From NCBI RefSeq assembly GCF_023284065.1, contig NZ_JAKIKP010000001.1:1-64000 (forward strand): a stretch of DNA of 64,000 nucleotides, given 5' to 3'. The notes beneath the pieces were generated by a model. That model saw nothing but the letters and a program-made list of their open reading frames with translations. It ran no database searches and was not told where the DNA came from. This document shows, piece by piece, positions 29,044 through 38,855 of the stretch. The DNA comes from Shewanella gaetbuli (GTDB lineage: Bacteria; Pseudomonadota; Gammaproteobacteria; Enterobacterales; Shewanellaceae). Position 1 is the stretch's first letter; each line of letters starts with the position of its first letter. Both the position numbers and the translations under genes were made by a program.

Positions 29044-29127
29044 CCATTAATTAGAGGGGGCACCCTCAACCGAGTACTTATTTTTAGTGGCTTTTACTCA
29101 TCATTTCAGTCACTAAAAATGTACATG

Positions 29128-29164
29128 GCCACTTTCTCTTGGAACAAGAAAGTGGCTTTTTTTT
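29128..29164 (+). terminator. Rho-independent terminator after the TonB-dependent receptor
   Basis: A 10-bp stem (gccactttct and complement) with a 9-nt loop, followed by eight T. A second, longer-loop dyad (29080-29120) precedes it. Confidence 0.88.
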
Positions 29165-29247
29165 GTCAGTTTGCGGCGTTACATTCTGTAAAAATACGTC
29201 ATTAACAAATGCAATAAATAGCGAGAATAACTCTGCAGGATCGTCGT

Positions 29248-29772
29248 TTATTTACTCATTAATTCGTCAGGTGATGCTTCACTTTCTATTTTTGATTTAT
29301 GTTGATTCAGCAGGTCAATTACATTGAGATTATTTAAGGTTAAATCATCAAATCGTTGATTAATTTCTTGAAGTTCAAGCCCGTAACTAGGGTCATCTTT
29401 AGAGTTATCTTGCCAAAAACGTTTACGGTCAAGTTTTTGAATTTCGCTTGCGCGTAGAATCTCAAAATAGCTGTTTTCTTGCTTTAGCCTATATATCTCA
29501 CCAGCCAATAACTGTAAAAGCTTTTCTTTAGAAATGGTTTGCTTCTTTAATAGTGCTTGAAGTGGGTCTTGTTTTAATTCGCGTTTGTCAGAGTCAATTT
29601 CAGTGGTGACTCCGTTTTCATATTCAATTTTATGTTGGCGAAATTCTTGTGGGCATACGCTATGGCTGAAGACCACTTTATTGTCTTTCATGCATTTATA
29701 AATAGCATTAGTGTTCGCTAGCGCCAGTGTTGGGCTAAGTAATAACACCATGATATTGAATATTTTTGCCAT
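29248..29772 (-). CDS. Periplasmic DUF4124-type protein
   Basis: A 174-residue protein with a signal peptide (cleavage near LALANT) followed by IYKCMKDNKVVFSHSVCP, the DUF4124 pattern with two cysteines. The rest is a charged, probably coiled-coil helical tail. Function is unknown. It stands alone, convergent with the receptor gene. Confidence 0.72.
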   Translation of the reverse strand: MAKIFNIMVLLLSPTLALANTNAIYKCMKDNKVVFSHSVCPQEFRQHKIEYENGVTTEIDSDKRELKQDPLQALLKKQTISKEKLLQLLAGEIYRLKQENSYFEILRASEIQKLDRKRFWQDNSKDDPSYGLELQEINQRFDDLTLNNLNVIDLLNQHKSKIESEASPDELMSK

Positions 29773-30075
29773 GCGGCCACATATCCTTCTGTTATTCCAC
29801 GATATACCTATTTAACCTGAGTTCAGGTTATTCACAGTATAGGATCATCGTAGGCTTACCGCATAAAAACTAGTGGATTGAATTAACCTTTATGAAACAT
29901 TTATTAGTGTAACGATAAAAGCACTTTTTTGACAATTGATTTTTTATTGACACATGTAACTTATTGTTACTGTGTGAGGTTTTTTCATATTGGGGTTGAT
30001 TCACTTGAAACAAACTTACGTTGAAATAAATCAGCCCTGATGAACAGGGCTGATTTTAAAGCCGTAAAAGGTTAA
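29773..30075. other. Intergenic region between the DUF4124 gene and panC
   Basis: About 300 bp, AT-rich. It contains the panC terminator (30028-30056) and the upstream region of the DUF4124 gene. I see no gene or RNA in it. Confidence 0.5.
30028..30056 (-). terminator. Rho-independent terminator after panC
   Basis: A perfect 12-bp stem (aaatcagccctg and complement) with a 5-nt loop, T-rich on its minus-strand 3' side. It ends the sfsA-to-panC direction of transcription. Confidence 0.82.
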
Positions 30076-30927
30076 TTATTTTGAGAAGGTAAGGTTATCA
30101 ATTAATCTTGCTTTGCCTAAATAAGCTGCCGCAACAATCACCAGCTCTGTATTATCAGCAGCGGCAATTTTTAAGTTATTAGCATTGCGAACTTCTAAAT
30201 AATCAGGCTTAAAACCTGCCTCAATTAACATGTTAGTGGCTTGTTTTGTCACTTCAGCAATTGAGCGGCCTTGTTTAATACCTTCGGCCATCATGTCTAA
30301 AGATTGCTTAAGCGTGCAAGCAATGGCTTTTTCTTCTGTGGTCAAATAACCATTGCGAGAACTCATGGCTAATCCTGACGGCTCACGAATGGTGTCTACG
30401 CCAATAACTTTGATGGGCATAGATAAATCTTCAACCATGGTTTTTATGACCAATAATTGTTGAAAATCTTTATTGCCGAAAAAGGCTAAGTCAGGCTGAA
30501 CAATGTTAAACAGCTTGTTGACGATGGTGGCGACACCTCTAAAGTGTCCTGGACGGCTTGCGCCACAAAGCTCATCACCAATTTCAGGCACATCAACAAA
30601 AGTTTGCTTGTCTAACCCTTTTGGGTAAATAATCTCTGGGGTTGGGGTAAATAATAACTCTGCACCGGCCTCAATTAATGCCCTTGAATCCGCTTCAAGG
30701 GTTCTTGGGTAGGCATCTAGATCTTCATTTTTACCAAACTGCATCGGGTTAACAAAAATCGATACAACAACATGATCGGCTTGCGTTAAGGCTTCGGTGA
30801 CTAAAGTAATATGCCCTTGGTGTAAATTACCCATGGTAGGAACAAAAGCAACCGACTCGCCTTGTTGGCGCCATGCGTTAACTTGGGTGCGAATATCAGC
30901 AATATTGGCAGTGGTGATCATTTTCAA
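30076..30927 (-). CDS. panC: Pantothenate synthetase
   Basis: A 283-residue ATP-dependent ligase that joins pantoate and beta-alanine. Signature segments: [16 protein letters not shown] (HIGH-like ATP motif), [22 protein letters not shown] and MSSRNGYLT. It lies 15 bp downstream of panB, the preceding pathway branch, and is the last gene of this block. Confidence 0.98.
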   Translation of the reverse strand: MKMITTANIADIRTQVNAWRQQGESVAFVPTMGNLHQGHITLVTEALTQADHVVVSIFVNPMQFGKNEDLDAYPRTLEADSRALIEAGAELLFTPTPEIIYPKGLDKQTFVDVPEIGDELCGASRPGHFRGVATIVNKLFNIVQPDLAFFGNKDFQQLLVIKTMVEDLSMPIKVIGVDTIREPSGLAMSSRNGYLTTEEKAIACTLKQSLDMMAEGIKQGRSIAEVTKQATNMLIEAGFKPDYLEVRNANNLKIAAADNTELVIVAAAYLGKARLIDNLTFSK

Positions 30928-30942
30928 TTAAACCTGCAAAAA

Positions 30943-31737
30943 TTAGTTAAAAATATGCTCTTCAGCAGGAAAGCTGCCGTCGGCCACTTCTTCAATATAA
31001 GCTCGAATGGCACTGCGTATTTCACCAGTTTGCTTTAAGTAATTTTTTGAAAAACGTGGAATATAACCACTAGAAATCCCTAAAACATCGTGCATCACTA
31101 AAATTTGGCCGTCTGTATCAGCGCCCGCGCCAATACCAATTACTGGAATGGCTAGAGCCTCAGTAATCGACTTAGCTAACGCGGCTGGAATACATTCTAA
31201 TACTAAAAGTTGAGCTCCGGCTGCTTGTAAAGCTTTGGCTTCATCCATAATACGTTGGGCGTTATCGGCATCACGACCTTGTACTTTAAAGCCACCGAAT
31301 ACGTGAACTGATTGCGGTGTTAGGCCTAAGTGGGCACAAACAGGAATACCGCGTTCAGTCAGCATTTTAACGCTTTCTAATAGCCAATGGCCACCTTCTA
31401 CTTTCACCATATTAGCGCCTGCTTGCATAAGCTTGGCAGCATTATCCATGGTTTGTTGTGGGGTGGCATAGCTCATAAAAGGCATGTCAGCGATTAATAA
31501 GCTACGTTTAATACCACGACGCACGCATGCGGTGTGATAAGCAATATCTTCAATGGTAACAGGTAGGGTGTCGTCATGGCCTTGTAATACCATGCCCATA
31601 GAGTCTCCGACTAATAAAACATCAATCCCTTCACTATCAAAGGCGCCTGCAAAACTCGCATCATAAGCAGTTAGAGCAGTAAACTTCTTACCTTCTTGTT
31701 TAAACTTCATCAAGGTTGAACTAGTGACTTTTGACAT
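30943..31737 (-). CDS. panB: 3-methyl-2-oxobutanoate hydroxymethyltransferase
   Basis: A 264-residue enzyme that makes ketopantoate from ketoisovalerate. [27 protein letters not shown] and VKVEGGHW are the metal and substrate-binding segments; the length is standard. It begins 65 bp after folK and is coupled to panC. Confidence 0.98.
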   Translation of the reverse strand: MSKVTSSTLMKFKQEGKKFTALTAYDASFAGAFDSEGIDVLLVGDSMGMVLQGHDDTLPVTIEDIAYHTACVRRGIKRSLLIADMPFMSYATPQQTMDNAAKLMQAGANMVKVEGGHWLLESVKMLTERGIPVCAHLGLTPQSVHVFGGFKVQGRDADNAQRIMDEAKALQAAGAQLLVLECIPAALAKSITEALAIPVIGIGAGADTDGQILVMHDVLGISSGYIPRFSKNYLKQTGEIRSAIRAYIEEVADGSFPAEEHIFN

Positions 31738-31802
31738 AATGGACTCTTAAACATTCATTAAAACTTCTGCTTGAACCTAAGTTAGAGCAGGACTTTTCAC
31801 CA

Positions 31803-32285
31803 TTAACTGGTTATTTTGTGCAGTGATTGTTGCATGTCTTCAGTAAGCAAAGATTTTACGCTCTGTTGACATGGTAAAACTAAATCAGCTGCTATTTCAG
31901 CTAAAGGCACTATCACAAAACTACGTTGTTTCATGCCGTAATGTGGCACTTGTAATCTGGGGATATTAATCGTTTGATTTTCGTAAAGCAGTATATCTAA
32001 ATCGAGCGTTCTTGGCCCCCAGTGTTCTTTACGAACGCGACCTTGATCTTGCTCTATTTTTTGTAATGCATCGAGTAACTCAATAGGGGGTAATTGAGTG
32101 TCTAGTGCTGCGACAGCATTGACATAGTCAGGTTGGGCGATATCGCCCATAGGGGTAGAACTGTAATAACTCGATACGGTGACCTTGTTATCAATGGCAA
32201 TGTTTTTTAATGCAACAACAGCTTTGTTAAGCTGTTGTATTGGGTCATTAAGATTGGCCCCAAGTGCAATATAAACCAACGCCAT
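31803..32285 (-). CDS. folK: HPPK, 6-hydroxymethyl-7,8-dihydropterin pyrophosphokinase
   Basis: A 160-residue folate-pathway kinase. IALGANLNDP at the N-terminus and the signature EHWGPRTLDLDILLYE (about residues 87-102), with metal-binding Asp residues, are diagnostic. The start lies directly after the pcnB stop, the conserved pcnB-folK coupling. Confidence 0.97.
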   Translation of the reverse strand: MALVYIALGANLNDPIQQLNKAVVALKNIAIDNKVTVSSYYSSTPMGDIAQPDYVNAVAALDTQLPPIELLDALQKIEQDQGRVRKEHWGPRTLDLDILLYENQTINIPRLQVPHYGMKQRSFVIVPLAEIAADLVLPCQQSVKSLLTEDMQQSLHKITS

Positions 32286-32287
32286 TG

Positions 32288-33709
32288 TTACTCTGCCGTT
32301 GAATCGTTTTTTGGGGTTGTAGGCTTACGTCTACGTTTGCGATGAGTAGCATTACGGTTGCGAATACCACGGCCTTTGTTGCCACTTTTAGCAATCACTG
32401 CGCGTTGTGGTTCATCAGCTTCAACAAACGATTGCCACCAATTAGCTAACTTAGCAACATTGCCACCTTCAGCTTCGCCTCTAAGCAATAATAAATCATA
32501 GGCGGCTCTGAATTTAGGGTGCTCTAATAATTTAAATGCGCGGGTACCTTGGCTACGTTCAAGTCGCATTTGTAACTGCCATATATCTTTGGCTGGGGTG
32601 CTAAAGCGTCGTGGAATACTGATGGTACGACATTGTTCTTCCATCACATCGCCCATTGCAGCAATGTGTGCATCATATAGAGGTAAACCACTTTCTAAAG
32701 CAATGTCATCGGCACGTTGTTTTAGCGGATACCATAAAATAGCCGCATAAAAGAACGCTGGGGTGACAGACTTATCTTGATTCACTCTGTCATCGGTGTT
32801 GCGCATGACTGAATCAAGCATTTTTGCCCCGTAGCCTTTTGGTGACTCAGTAATTAACTTATGTACCAATGGGAATAATGGGGCAAATAAATGATATTTT
32901 TGCATCATTTGGTAATTGGCTTGCGCTTTACCAGCAAAAAATAACTTTAACACTTCTTCGTACATTCTGGCTGCTGGAATGTCAGCCAGTAATGGTGCTA
33001 GCGTTTTAATAGGTTCAGCCGTAATTGGATCAATTTTCATATCCAATTTAGTGGCAAACCGAACGGCTCGTAGCATCCGAACAGGGTCTTCGCGGTAGCG
33101 GGTTTCTGGGTCACCTATTAGCTTAATGGTTCTATCATATAAGTCATTGATACCGCCGCCGTAACTGCGGATAGAGTAGTCGCTAATGTCGTAATATAGG
33201 GCGTTGACGGTAAAGTCGCGGCGTTCAGCATCTTCGTCAATTTCACCGTAGACGTTATCGCGCAATAAACGGCCTTGAGAGTTTGACTTAGAAATCGCAT
33301 CACTATTTTCTTTGTGGTGGCCTCTAAAGGTGGCCACTTCAATCACATCACGACCAAAAACAATATGAGCTAAGCGAAATCTACGGCCGACTAAACGGCA
33401 GTTTCTAAATAATTTTTTGATTTCATCTGGAGTGGCATTGGTAACAACGTCAAAGTCTTTTGGCTGTAAACCCAATAAAATATCACGTACACCGCCACCA
33501 ACTAAATAAGCCTTGTAGCCAGACTTATGCAGTCTATAAAGCACTTTAAGTGCATTTTCACTGATTTGACGGCGTGAAATATCGTGGCTATCACGTGAAA
33601 TGATGTCCAATTGTAAACCGTCTTGTGCTTCTGACGGCATTTCAGGCTCGGGCGCTGCTTGATTACTTTCAAATAATTGTTTGCAGAACTGGCTAATACG
33701 GCGAAAAAT
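32288..33709 (-). CDS. pcnB: Poly(A) polymerase I, probable AUU start
   Basis: A class II nucleotidyltransferase adding 3' poly(A) tails to RNA for decay. The head domain shows LVGGGVRDILLG and PKDFDVVTNATP (catalytic Asp pair), then RRDFTVNALYYD and the RNA-binding RYREDPVRMLRAVRFA; the C-terminal tail is very basic. A GTG at 33727 opens the frame but has no ribosome site. ACGAGG lies 6 nt before an ATT at 33709, and the following residues (FRRISQFCKQLF) align from there with the E. coli start FTRVANFCRKVL, whose start codon is AUU. I therefore place the start at 33709. folK follows immediately. Confidence 0.9.
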   Translation of the reverse strand: MFRRISQFCKQLFESNQAAPEPEMPSEAQDGLQLDIISRDSHDISRRQISENALKVLYRLHKSGYKAYLVGGGVRDILLGLQPKDFDVVTNATPDEIKKLFRNCRLVGRRFRLAHIVFGRDVIEVATFRGHHKENSDAISKSNSQGRLLRDNVYGEIDEDAERRDFTVNALYYDISDYSIRSYGGGINDLYDRTIKLIGDPETRYREDPVRMLRAVRFATKLDMKIDPITAEPIKTLAPLLADIPAARMYEEVLKLFFAGKAQANYQMMQKYHLFAPLFPLVHKLITESPKGYGAKMLDSVMRNTDDRVNQDKSVTPAFFYAAILWYPLKQRADDIALESGLPLYDAHIAAMGDVMEEQCRTISIPRRFSTPAKDIWQLQMRLERSQGTRAFKLLEHPKFRAAYDLLLLRGEAEGGNVAKLANWWQSFVEADEPQRAVIAKSGNKGRGIRNRNATHRKRRRKPTTPKNDSTAE

Positions 33710-33851
33710 AATACACCTCGTTGACACTAAATAAATTGATTAAAAATCTGGCGGGTATGATATACCAAATGTATCAGAATGAGTAGTTGATGAAGATGAT
33801 AAGTGCGCTGAATTTTGCGTTTAATCACTTGCCTGAACGGTCTTTATGCCT

Positions 33852-34718
33852 TTAAGTTTCAGGCCAAATAACTTCAATTTGCTTTGGGATACTGGCCAAT
33901 GAAAACTGGCTAATTGCTTGCGCTAACATTCTATCAACGGTATCAGTATCAACTTTAGGTTGTCCTAAAAAGCACAGTGCGTCATGTAAGTTTTTTTGCG
34001 GTCGCTGCGGATTAATGGCATCTGCATGATTTTGCTTAGATAATTTAAACCCTTTGCGAGCACATGCTAGTGGTAGGTGTAACCATTTGGGCGTGGGTAA
34101 ATTCAGCATTTGAAATAAACTGATTTGTCGACAACTGGCCTCTAATAAATCACTGCCTCTGACAACCTCATTAATGCCTTGGTAAGCGTCGTCTAATACT
34201 ACGGCTAGCTGATAAGCAAATAACCCATCACTGCGCTTAATAATAAAATCTTCGCTGGCGAAATTGGGGTCAACTTTTACATCACCGTGGTTTATATCGC
34301 GAAAAGAATTCACCTTGGCATCATTTTTAATGCGGATAGCACCTTGATTGAGGCTTTGGGGAGAAGCGCCGCATCGTCCATCATAGGTACCGCCCATGGC
34401 TTGAATCATTTTTCGGGTACATTGGCAGTAATAAGCGTTATTTTGTTGAAGTAATTGGTTAATGCAATCTTGGTAAGCGTCATAGCGATGACTTTGATAT
34501 AACACACTGCCATGCCAATTTAACCCAAAGGCTTCAAGGGTGCGAAGAATATCATCACTGGCACCGGCAACTTCTCTTGGTGGGTCAAGGTCTTCCATAC
34601 GCACCAACCACTGACCGTTTTGGCTGTGGGCGCGCAGATAACTACCAAGTGCGGCAACTAATGAACCGAAATGAAGTGAGCCAGAAGGGGATGGAGCGAA
34701 GCGTCCAATATAAGACAT
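33852..34718 (-). CDS. gluQ: Glutamyl-Q tRNA(Asp) synthetase
   Basis: A 288-residue truncated GluRS paralogue that glutamylates queuosine in tRNA(Asp). RFAPSPSGSLHFGS is the HIGH-type motif, and FKLSKQNHA the KMSKS equivalent. The zinc site is CQCTRK with a later CG. No anticodon-binding domain is present, as expected. It follows dksA across a terminator. Confidence 0.95.
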   Translation of the reverse strand: MSYIGRFAPSPSGSLHFGSLVAALGSYLRAHSQNGQWLVRMEDLDPPREVAGASDDILRTLEAFGLNWHGSVLYQSHRYDAYQDCINQLLQQNNAYYCQCTRKMIQAMGGTYDGRCGASPQSLNQGAIRIKNDAKVNSFRDINHGDVKVDPNFASEDFIIKRSDGLFAYQLAVVLDDAYQGINEVVRGSDLLEASCRQISLFQMLNLPTPKWLHLPLACARKGFKLSKQNHADAINPQRPQKNLHDALCFLGQPKVDTDTVDRMLAQAISQFSLASIPKQIEVIWPET

Positions 34719-34755
34719 AACCTTGGTATTAAATACTATGTAAGGTAAAGGTAAT

Positions 34756-34782
34756 AGAAAAGGGCGAGAATAACCTCGCCCT
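34756..34782 (-). terminator. Terminator in the dksA-gluQ gap
   Basis: A perfect 8-bp GC-rich stem (agggcgag / ctcgccct) with a 6-nt loop, followed on the minus strand by TTTTCTATT. It sits between the dksA stop and the gluQ start. A terminator at this place limits gluQ expression in E. coli, so partial readthrough is the likely mode here too. Confidence 0.82.
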
Positions 34783-34790
34783 AAACGTAA

Positions 34791-35234
34791 TTAACCAGCC
34801 ATTTGCTTTTCTTTGATTTCTGCAAGGGTTTTGCAGTCAATACATTGGTCAGCAGTGGGGCGGGCCTCTAAACGACGAATGCCGATTTCGATGCCACATG
34901 AGTCACAGAACCCAAAATCATCTTCCTCGATTTTTTGTAATGTTTTCTCAATTTTCTTGATCAGTTTACGTTCTCTATCACGAGCGCGAAGCTCTAAGCT
35001 GAACTCTTCTTCCTGCGCAGCGCGGTCAACAGGATCTGGGAAGTTTGCCGCTTCGTCTTGCATATGAGTCAGTGTGCGATCGACTTCTTCACGCAATTGG
35101 TTACGCCATGCTTCGAGGATCAATTTAAAGTGACCACGTTGAGTGGTATTCATATATTCCTCGCCAGGTTTCTCCTGGTAAGGTTCTACACCTGCGATAG
35201 CGAGTACGCCAAGTTTTTTAGTGCCTTCAGGCAT
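34791..35234 (-). CDS. dksA: DksA RNA-polymerase-binding transcription factor
   Basis: A 147-residue secondary-channel factor that works with ppGpp in the stringent response. The coiled coil carries [17 protein letters not shown] with the tip acidic pair; the zinc finger is [17 protein letters not shown] followed by CIDCK. AGGAG precedes the start. The order sfsA-dksA-gluQ is conserved in gammaproteobacteria. Confidence 0.98.
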   Translation of the reverse strand: MPEGTKKLGVLAIAGVEPYQEKPGEEYMNTTQRGHFKLILEAWRNQLREEVDRTLTHMQDEAANFPDPVDRAAQEEEFSLELRARDRERKLIKKIEKTLQKIEEDDFGFCDSCGIEIGIRRLEARPTADQCIDCKTLAEIKEKQMAG

Positions 35235-35342
35235 AACGCATCTCCTGTAATCGTTTGCGTTTAAATTGCGTCTTAAATTTACGGCCGCTATCTATAGCAG
35301 AATCTGTATAGCGTGGCAAACTTTTTACTTGATAAATAATTA

Positions 35343-36056
35343 TTATTTGATCTTAGTAATTACTTCGCATGGGCCAATTATTTTACTGGCTTGAGGGGTT
35401 ATCTCGGTCCGGTATGCCAGTATTTCAACGCCTTGGTCAACGGCTAATGTCAATAAGTCTGCGTACTGTGGGTCGATATGTGTTGCTGGTTTGACTTGAA
35501 AAATACCACTGTGCTGTACCACAAACAATAATACAGCGCGGTGTCCCTGTTGCACCATTTGGGTGAGCTCCCTTAAATGCTTTTGACCTCGGGTAGTTAC
35601 CGCATCCGGGAAGTAGCCCGTGTCATGCTCTAATAAAGTGCAACTTTTAATTTCAATATAGCACTTAGGTTTTTCTTGGCTAGTTAAAAGAATGTCTATC
35701 CGACTATTTTCTTCACCGTATTTGACTTCTCTTTGTAAGGTATCATACCCCTCTAATTCTGGTATGACACCATTTATAATGGCTTCTTCTGCTAGGGCGT
35801 TAGCTCTGCCAGTGTTAATGCCAATTGAGTGACCAGCATCGGTTTGCATTATTTCAAAGGTATGGGGATATTTGCGTTTTGGGTTGTCAGATTGCGAATA
35901 CCACACGGTTTGCCCAGGATATAGACAGTTTTTCATTGACCCGGTATTAGGGCAATGAATGGTTAATTCTGTGCCATCTTCAAGCACTAAATCGGTTAAA
36001 AAGCGTTTATAACGTTTAATTAAACGCCCCTTTTGCAATGGGGGAGTAAAGTCCAT
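35343..36056 (-). CDS. sfsA: SfsA family protein (DNA/RNA nuclease SfsA)
   Basis: A 237-residue SfsA homologue. The N-terminal OB-like part includes HCPNTGSMK, and the nuclease-like core includes [18 protein letters not shown] and [16 protein letters not shown], matching the endonuclease-fold metal site (D, E-x-K). It was first reported as a sugar-fermentation stimulator, and nuclease activity was shown for homologues; its physiological role is unclear. Confidence 0.95.
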   Translation of the reverse strand: MDFTPPLQKGRLIKRYKRFLTDLVLEDGTELTIHCPNTGSMKNCLYPGQTVWYSQSDNPKRKYPHTFEIMQTDAGHSIGINTGRANALAEEAIINGVIPELEGYDTLQREVKYGEENSRIDILLTSQEKPKCYIEIKSCTLLEHDTGYFPDAVTTRGQKHLRELTQMVQQGHRAVLLFVVQHSGIFQVKPATHIDPQYADLLTLAVDQGVEILAYRTEITPQASKIIGPCEVITKIK

Positions 36057-36391
36057 GAGAATAAATCATTCAGCAAATAATGCTCACCATACACCATTAT
36101 ACCAATCGCAATAAATAATTGATCACCCTAGCTTGTTAAAATACTTGTTAAAGGCGTTATATTTTTGATTGTAGAATAATTACTTATTGAAAAATCTACC
36201 TTGTTCTCAAGCATTTTCCCAAGGCTATTTTTGTAAGCTTACTTATCGTGATTGGCATTAGATAAAACAATGTGACTACTGATATACTGGATACCATATT
36301 TGTTCGCTTCGTTTAGCAACATATTATCTGCTAAATGATGTGTGATACCAATCGTGATTGGTGTAAATGGTCGCAATTACAAGGATTTACT
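36057..36391. other. Intergenic region between sfsA and pepB
   Basis: About 335 bp, divergent start region. It contains ACCAATC elements: one at about 36105 and a small palindrome at 36347-36362 (ACCAATC-gt-GATTGGT). I cannot fix a promoter. Confidence 0.45.
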
Positions 36392-37666
36392 ATGCAAGTT
36401 ATGAATGTTTTATTAACCCAGCAAGCACCCGCAGAACATTGGGGCAAAGCCGATGTGACATATGAAGGACAGAATAGTGTTATTCATCTAAACGGTGCAG
36501 ATCCATTACGCCAAGTGCAAATGGCGGCCAGAAAAATTCGCAGTCAAGGCATTAGCCAAGTTCAGCTTGAAGGTGAGTTATGGACGGTTGATTTACAGTG
36601 GGTATTTGCCCAAGGTTTTGCCAGTGCTAAACCGGGCTATCAAGTTGGATGGTGTGGTGATGATGCCGAGAAACAATTACTTGAGCATCGCTTAGTCGCT
36701 GCGACATTTGCGCGCAAATTGATTAATGACACCCCAGAAGAATTGTCACCGGTTAAATTAGCTCAGCAAGCGGCACAATGGTTAACAGATATTGGTGGAA
36801 ACAACGTCAGTTACTCAATTATTGAAGGCCAAGAATTACTAGAGAAAAAATGGGTCGGTATTCATGCGGTAGGTAGAGGAAGTGAACGTCCACCTGCATT
36901 ATTAGAACTTGATTTTAACCCGATTGGTGAAGGCGCTCCGGTTGATGTGGCATTAGTGGGTAAAGGCATTACTTTTGATTCAGGCGGTTATAGCCTGAAA
37001 TCATCTGAAGGAATGTTGACCATGAAGTGTGATATGGGTGGCGCAGCTACGGTAACTGCGGCATTAGGTTTAGCCATGAAAACCGGTTTGAACAAGCGAG
37101 TTAAACTCTATCTTTGCTGTGCAGAAAACTTAGTCAGTGGCCACGCATTCAAATTAGGTGACATTTTAACTTATAAAAACGGCACGACGGTTGAAATTGT
37201 TAATACCGATGCTGAAGGTCGTTTAGTATTAGCTGATGGTTTGCAAGCGGCTTCAGAATCTGGCGCTAAGTTGATTATTGATGCAGCAACATTAACGGGT
37301 GCAGCGGTAATGGCAGTGAGTAATCAATATAATGCGATATTTTCTCCACAGGCTGAAACGATTAAATTAGCCCAAGAAAGTGCTGCTGCAGTGTCTGAAA
37401 ATGTATGGCCTTTACCATTAGACCCTTGGCACAAAGACACTTGTCCATCAGCCTATGCAGATACGGCTAACAGTCGCCCTGTTAAAGGTGGCGGAGCGGG
37501 CGGAGCATCAAATGCCGCAGGTTTCTTATGGCGTTTTGTCAGTCCTGAAGCGAATTGGCTTCATATTGATTTAGCAGCAGCATTTGAAAATAACGCCTCT
37601 GCTTTATGGGGCGCGGGCGCTACCGCACATGGTGTGTTAACGGTTGCTGAGTTACTAAAACGATAA
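36392..37666 (+). CDS. pepB: Peptidase B, M17 leucyl-type aminopeptidase
   Basis: I chose the ATG at 36392, behind AAGGA, giving 424 residues, the usual PepB length; an earlier in-frame ATG adds 19 residues without a ribosome site. Metal and active-site motifs of family M17 are present: VGKGITFDSGGYSLK, MKCDMGGAATV and the signature NTDAEGRLVLADGL. It is a cytosolic hexameric Zn/Mn aminopeptidase in known relatives. Confidence 0.95.
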   Translation: MQVMNVLLTQQAPAEHWGKADVTYEGQNSVIHLNGADPLRQVQMAARKIRSQGISQVQLEGELWTVDLQWVFAQGFASAKPGYQVGWCGDDAEKQLLEHRLVAATFARKLINDTPEELSPVKLAQQAAQWLTDIGGNNVSYSIIEGQELLEKKWVGIHAVGRGSERPPALLELDFNPIGEGAPVDVALVGKGITFDSGGYSLKSSEGMLTMKCDMGGAATVTAALGLAMKTGLNKRVKLYLCCAENLVSGHAFKLGDILTYKNGTTVEIVNTDAEGRLVLADGLQAASESGAKLIIDAATLTGAAVMAVSNQYNAIFSPQAETIKLAQESAAAVSENVWPLPLDPWHKDTCPSAYADTANSRPVKGGGAGGASNAAGFLWRFVSPEANWLHIDLAAAFENNASALWGAGATAHGVLTVAELLKR

Positions 37667-37713
37667 GTTACTTGGTTCAATTGGAGCGGTAATCTGATCC
37701 CAAATGTATTGAT

Positions 37714-37747
37714 AAGCCATTAGCTTTTCGCTAATGGCTTTTTTTTG
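37714..37747 (+). terminator. Rho-independent terminator after pepB
   Basis: A perfect 10-bp stem (aagccattag and complement), 7-nt loop and a run of eight T. Confidence 0.88.
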
Positions 37748-37759
37748 CTAATGGCTTGC

Positions 37760-38600
37760 CTCTCGCTCTGACAGCGTTTTGTTGAATATGGCCTGCAGCC
37801 ACTAACGTCGTGGCGCTTCGCCCACACCAGACCAAAGGGGCAAAACGCTTGCGCCCCTTTGGAAACCCTCAGCGCCCCAGACGAAAAATGCTGAAAAGCG
37901 CATAATTTTCGATGGGGATTGTTCCAGCTTTTAACCTCATCTTTAGCCGTCTTCGGTCATTGTCGAAAAGCTCTAACGCTTCCGATAGGCCGTCCCTGGC
38001 CTAACGTAAGCTAGCTTGGCATCCATGCCAAGCTCACGATTTTTTCTCGATGCCCTCAATTCAAATGAAATCATCAATATATAAACTTCATGCTTTTGAT
38101 TTTAGATTGGTAGTCAAAAACAAGGTTAAATCGAAGAGACAATAATCAAGGTGCAGATGAGCCAGCGAGTATCCAAAACATGGATGTTTTGGTTAAGCCC
38201 ACAGGGAAGTGCTTGCGGCGTCTCGCTGGATTATTTGCACAAGGTCGCTCTTTCACATCCATGTGATCGCGACATTCCGTTCATCCTGAACATCCCAGCG
38301 GCAGGCAATTGGTTAGATTGAAGTTATGGTCTTCTGTGTCTGAGCAAAGGTACAAAAATTATAAAGTTGGTATCTGTAACACGTTTATGTCTAGAAATTG
38401 CCTAAACAAGCTCTATAGTATTGAGCAATTTACGTTGCCCACATCAATCGAAGCATTAATTAGAATTTTAGAACACAAAATAGTCAGTGCAAAACTATAG
38501 TTTATTGTTATAAACTTATTTGTGTGCATGAGGGCTCACTAGAAAAAGTGAGCGGGGCTGCAACCCACGCTCATGTACTTAGATATATTAGTAAGCAGGT
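37760..38600. repeat. Gene-free, hairpin-rich stretch; probable dispersed Shewanella repeat
   Basis: No convincing gene over about 840 bp, yet the DNA is highly structured and more GC-rich than its surroundings in places. Hairpins: a 10-bp stem at 38013-38034, a 9-bp stem at 38173-38192, and a 6-bp stem at 38253-38266. All three centre on CATCCATG or its complement. An outer CCAGCGAG/CTCGCTGG pair (38162-38169 and 38222-38229) encloses the second, and GTTCAtccTGAAC follows at 38279-38291. A further two-level stem lies at 38527-38575. The text resembles sequence I associate with repeated intergenic DNA in Shewanella; that is recollection, not a search. Confidence 0.55.
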
Positions 38601-38624
38601 GACGAAATGCTTTCGTTGCCTGTT

Positions 38625-38855
38625 TTACTTTTTATCTCTTGGCGGGAACGGATCGCCACCATGACTATCTGCCCGTTGGATCTTTCCATCTCTTCCATGA
38701 ATAATAAACTCGCTTTCTCTACCCTGACTAAACGACCTCCCGATAGCCTCAGCTTCAGCTTTAGTTTTAGTTACTCGATAGGCTCTATCCGAACCACCTG
38801 ACTTTACTTGCCACCCATCCTTATGGGGGGTTACATGAGTTGTTTTTCTAGACAT
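38625..38855 (-). CDS. DUF2188 family small protein
   Basis: I chose the ATG at 38855, with GGAGG 8 nt upstream, giving 76 residues; an earlier in-frame ATG lacks a site. KTTHVTPHKDGWQVKSGG, then RAYRVTKTKAEAEAIGRS and EFIIHGRDGKIQ with a PFPPRD end are typical of DUF2188, small proteins often found on mobile DNA. Function is unknown. It stands alone in gene-poor DNA. Confidence 0.85.
   Translation of the reverse strand: MSRKTTHVTPHKDGWQVKSGGSDRAYRVTKTKAEAEAIGRSFSQGRESEFIIHGRDGKIQRADSHGGDPFPPRDKK

Noticed and set aside
38008..38318. Integron attC-like boundaries (GCCTAAC ... GTTAGAT)
   Set aside because: The distance (about 300 bp) exceeds attC sizes and no integrase or cassette array is near.
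38309..38500. Short plus-strand frame (63 codons) after the hairpin cluster
   Set aside because: No ribosome site, begins inside the putative repeat and shows no recognisable family.
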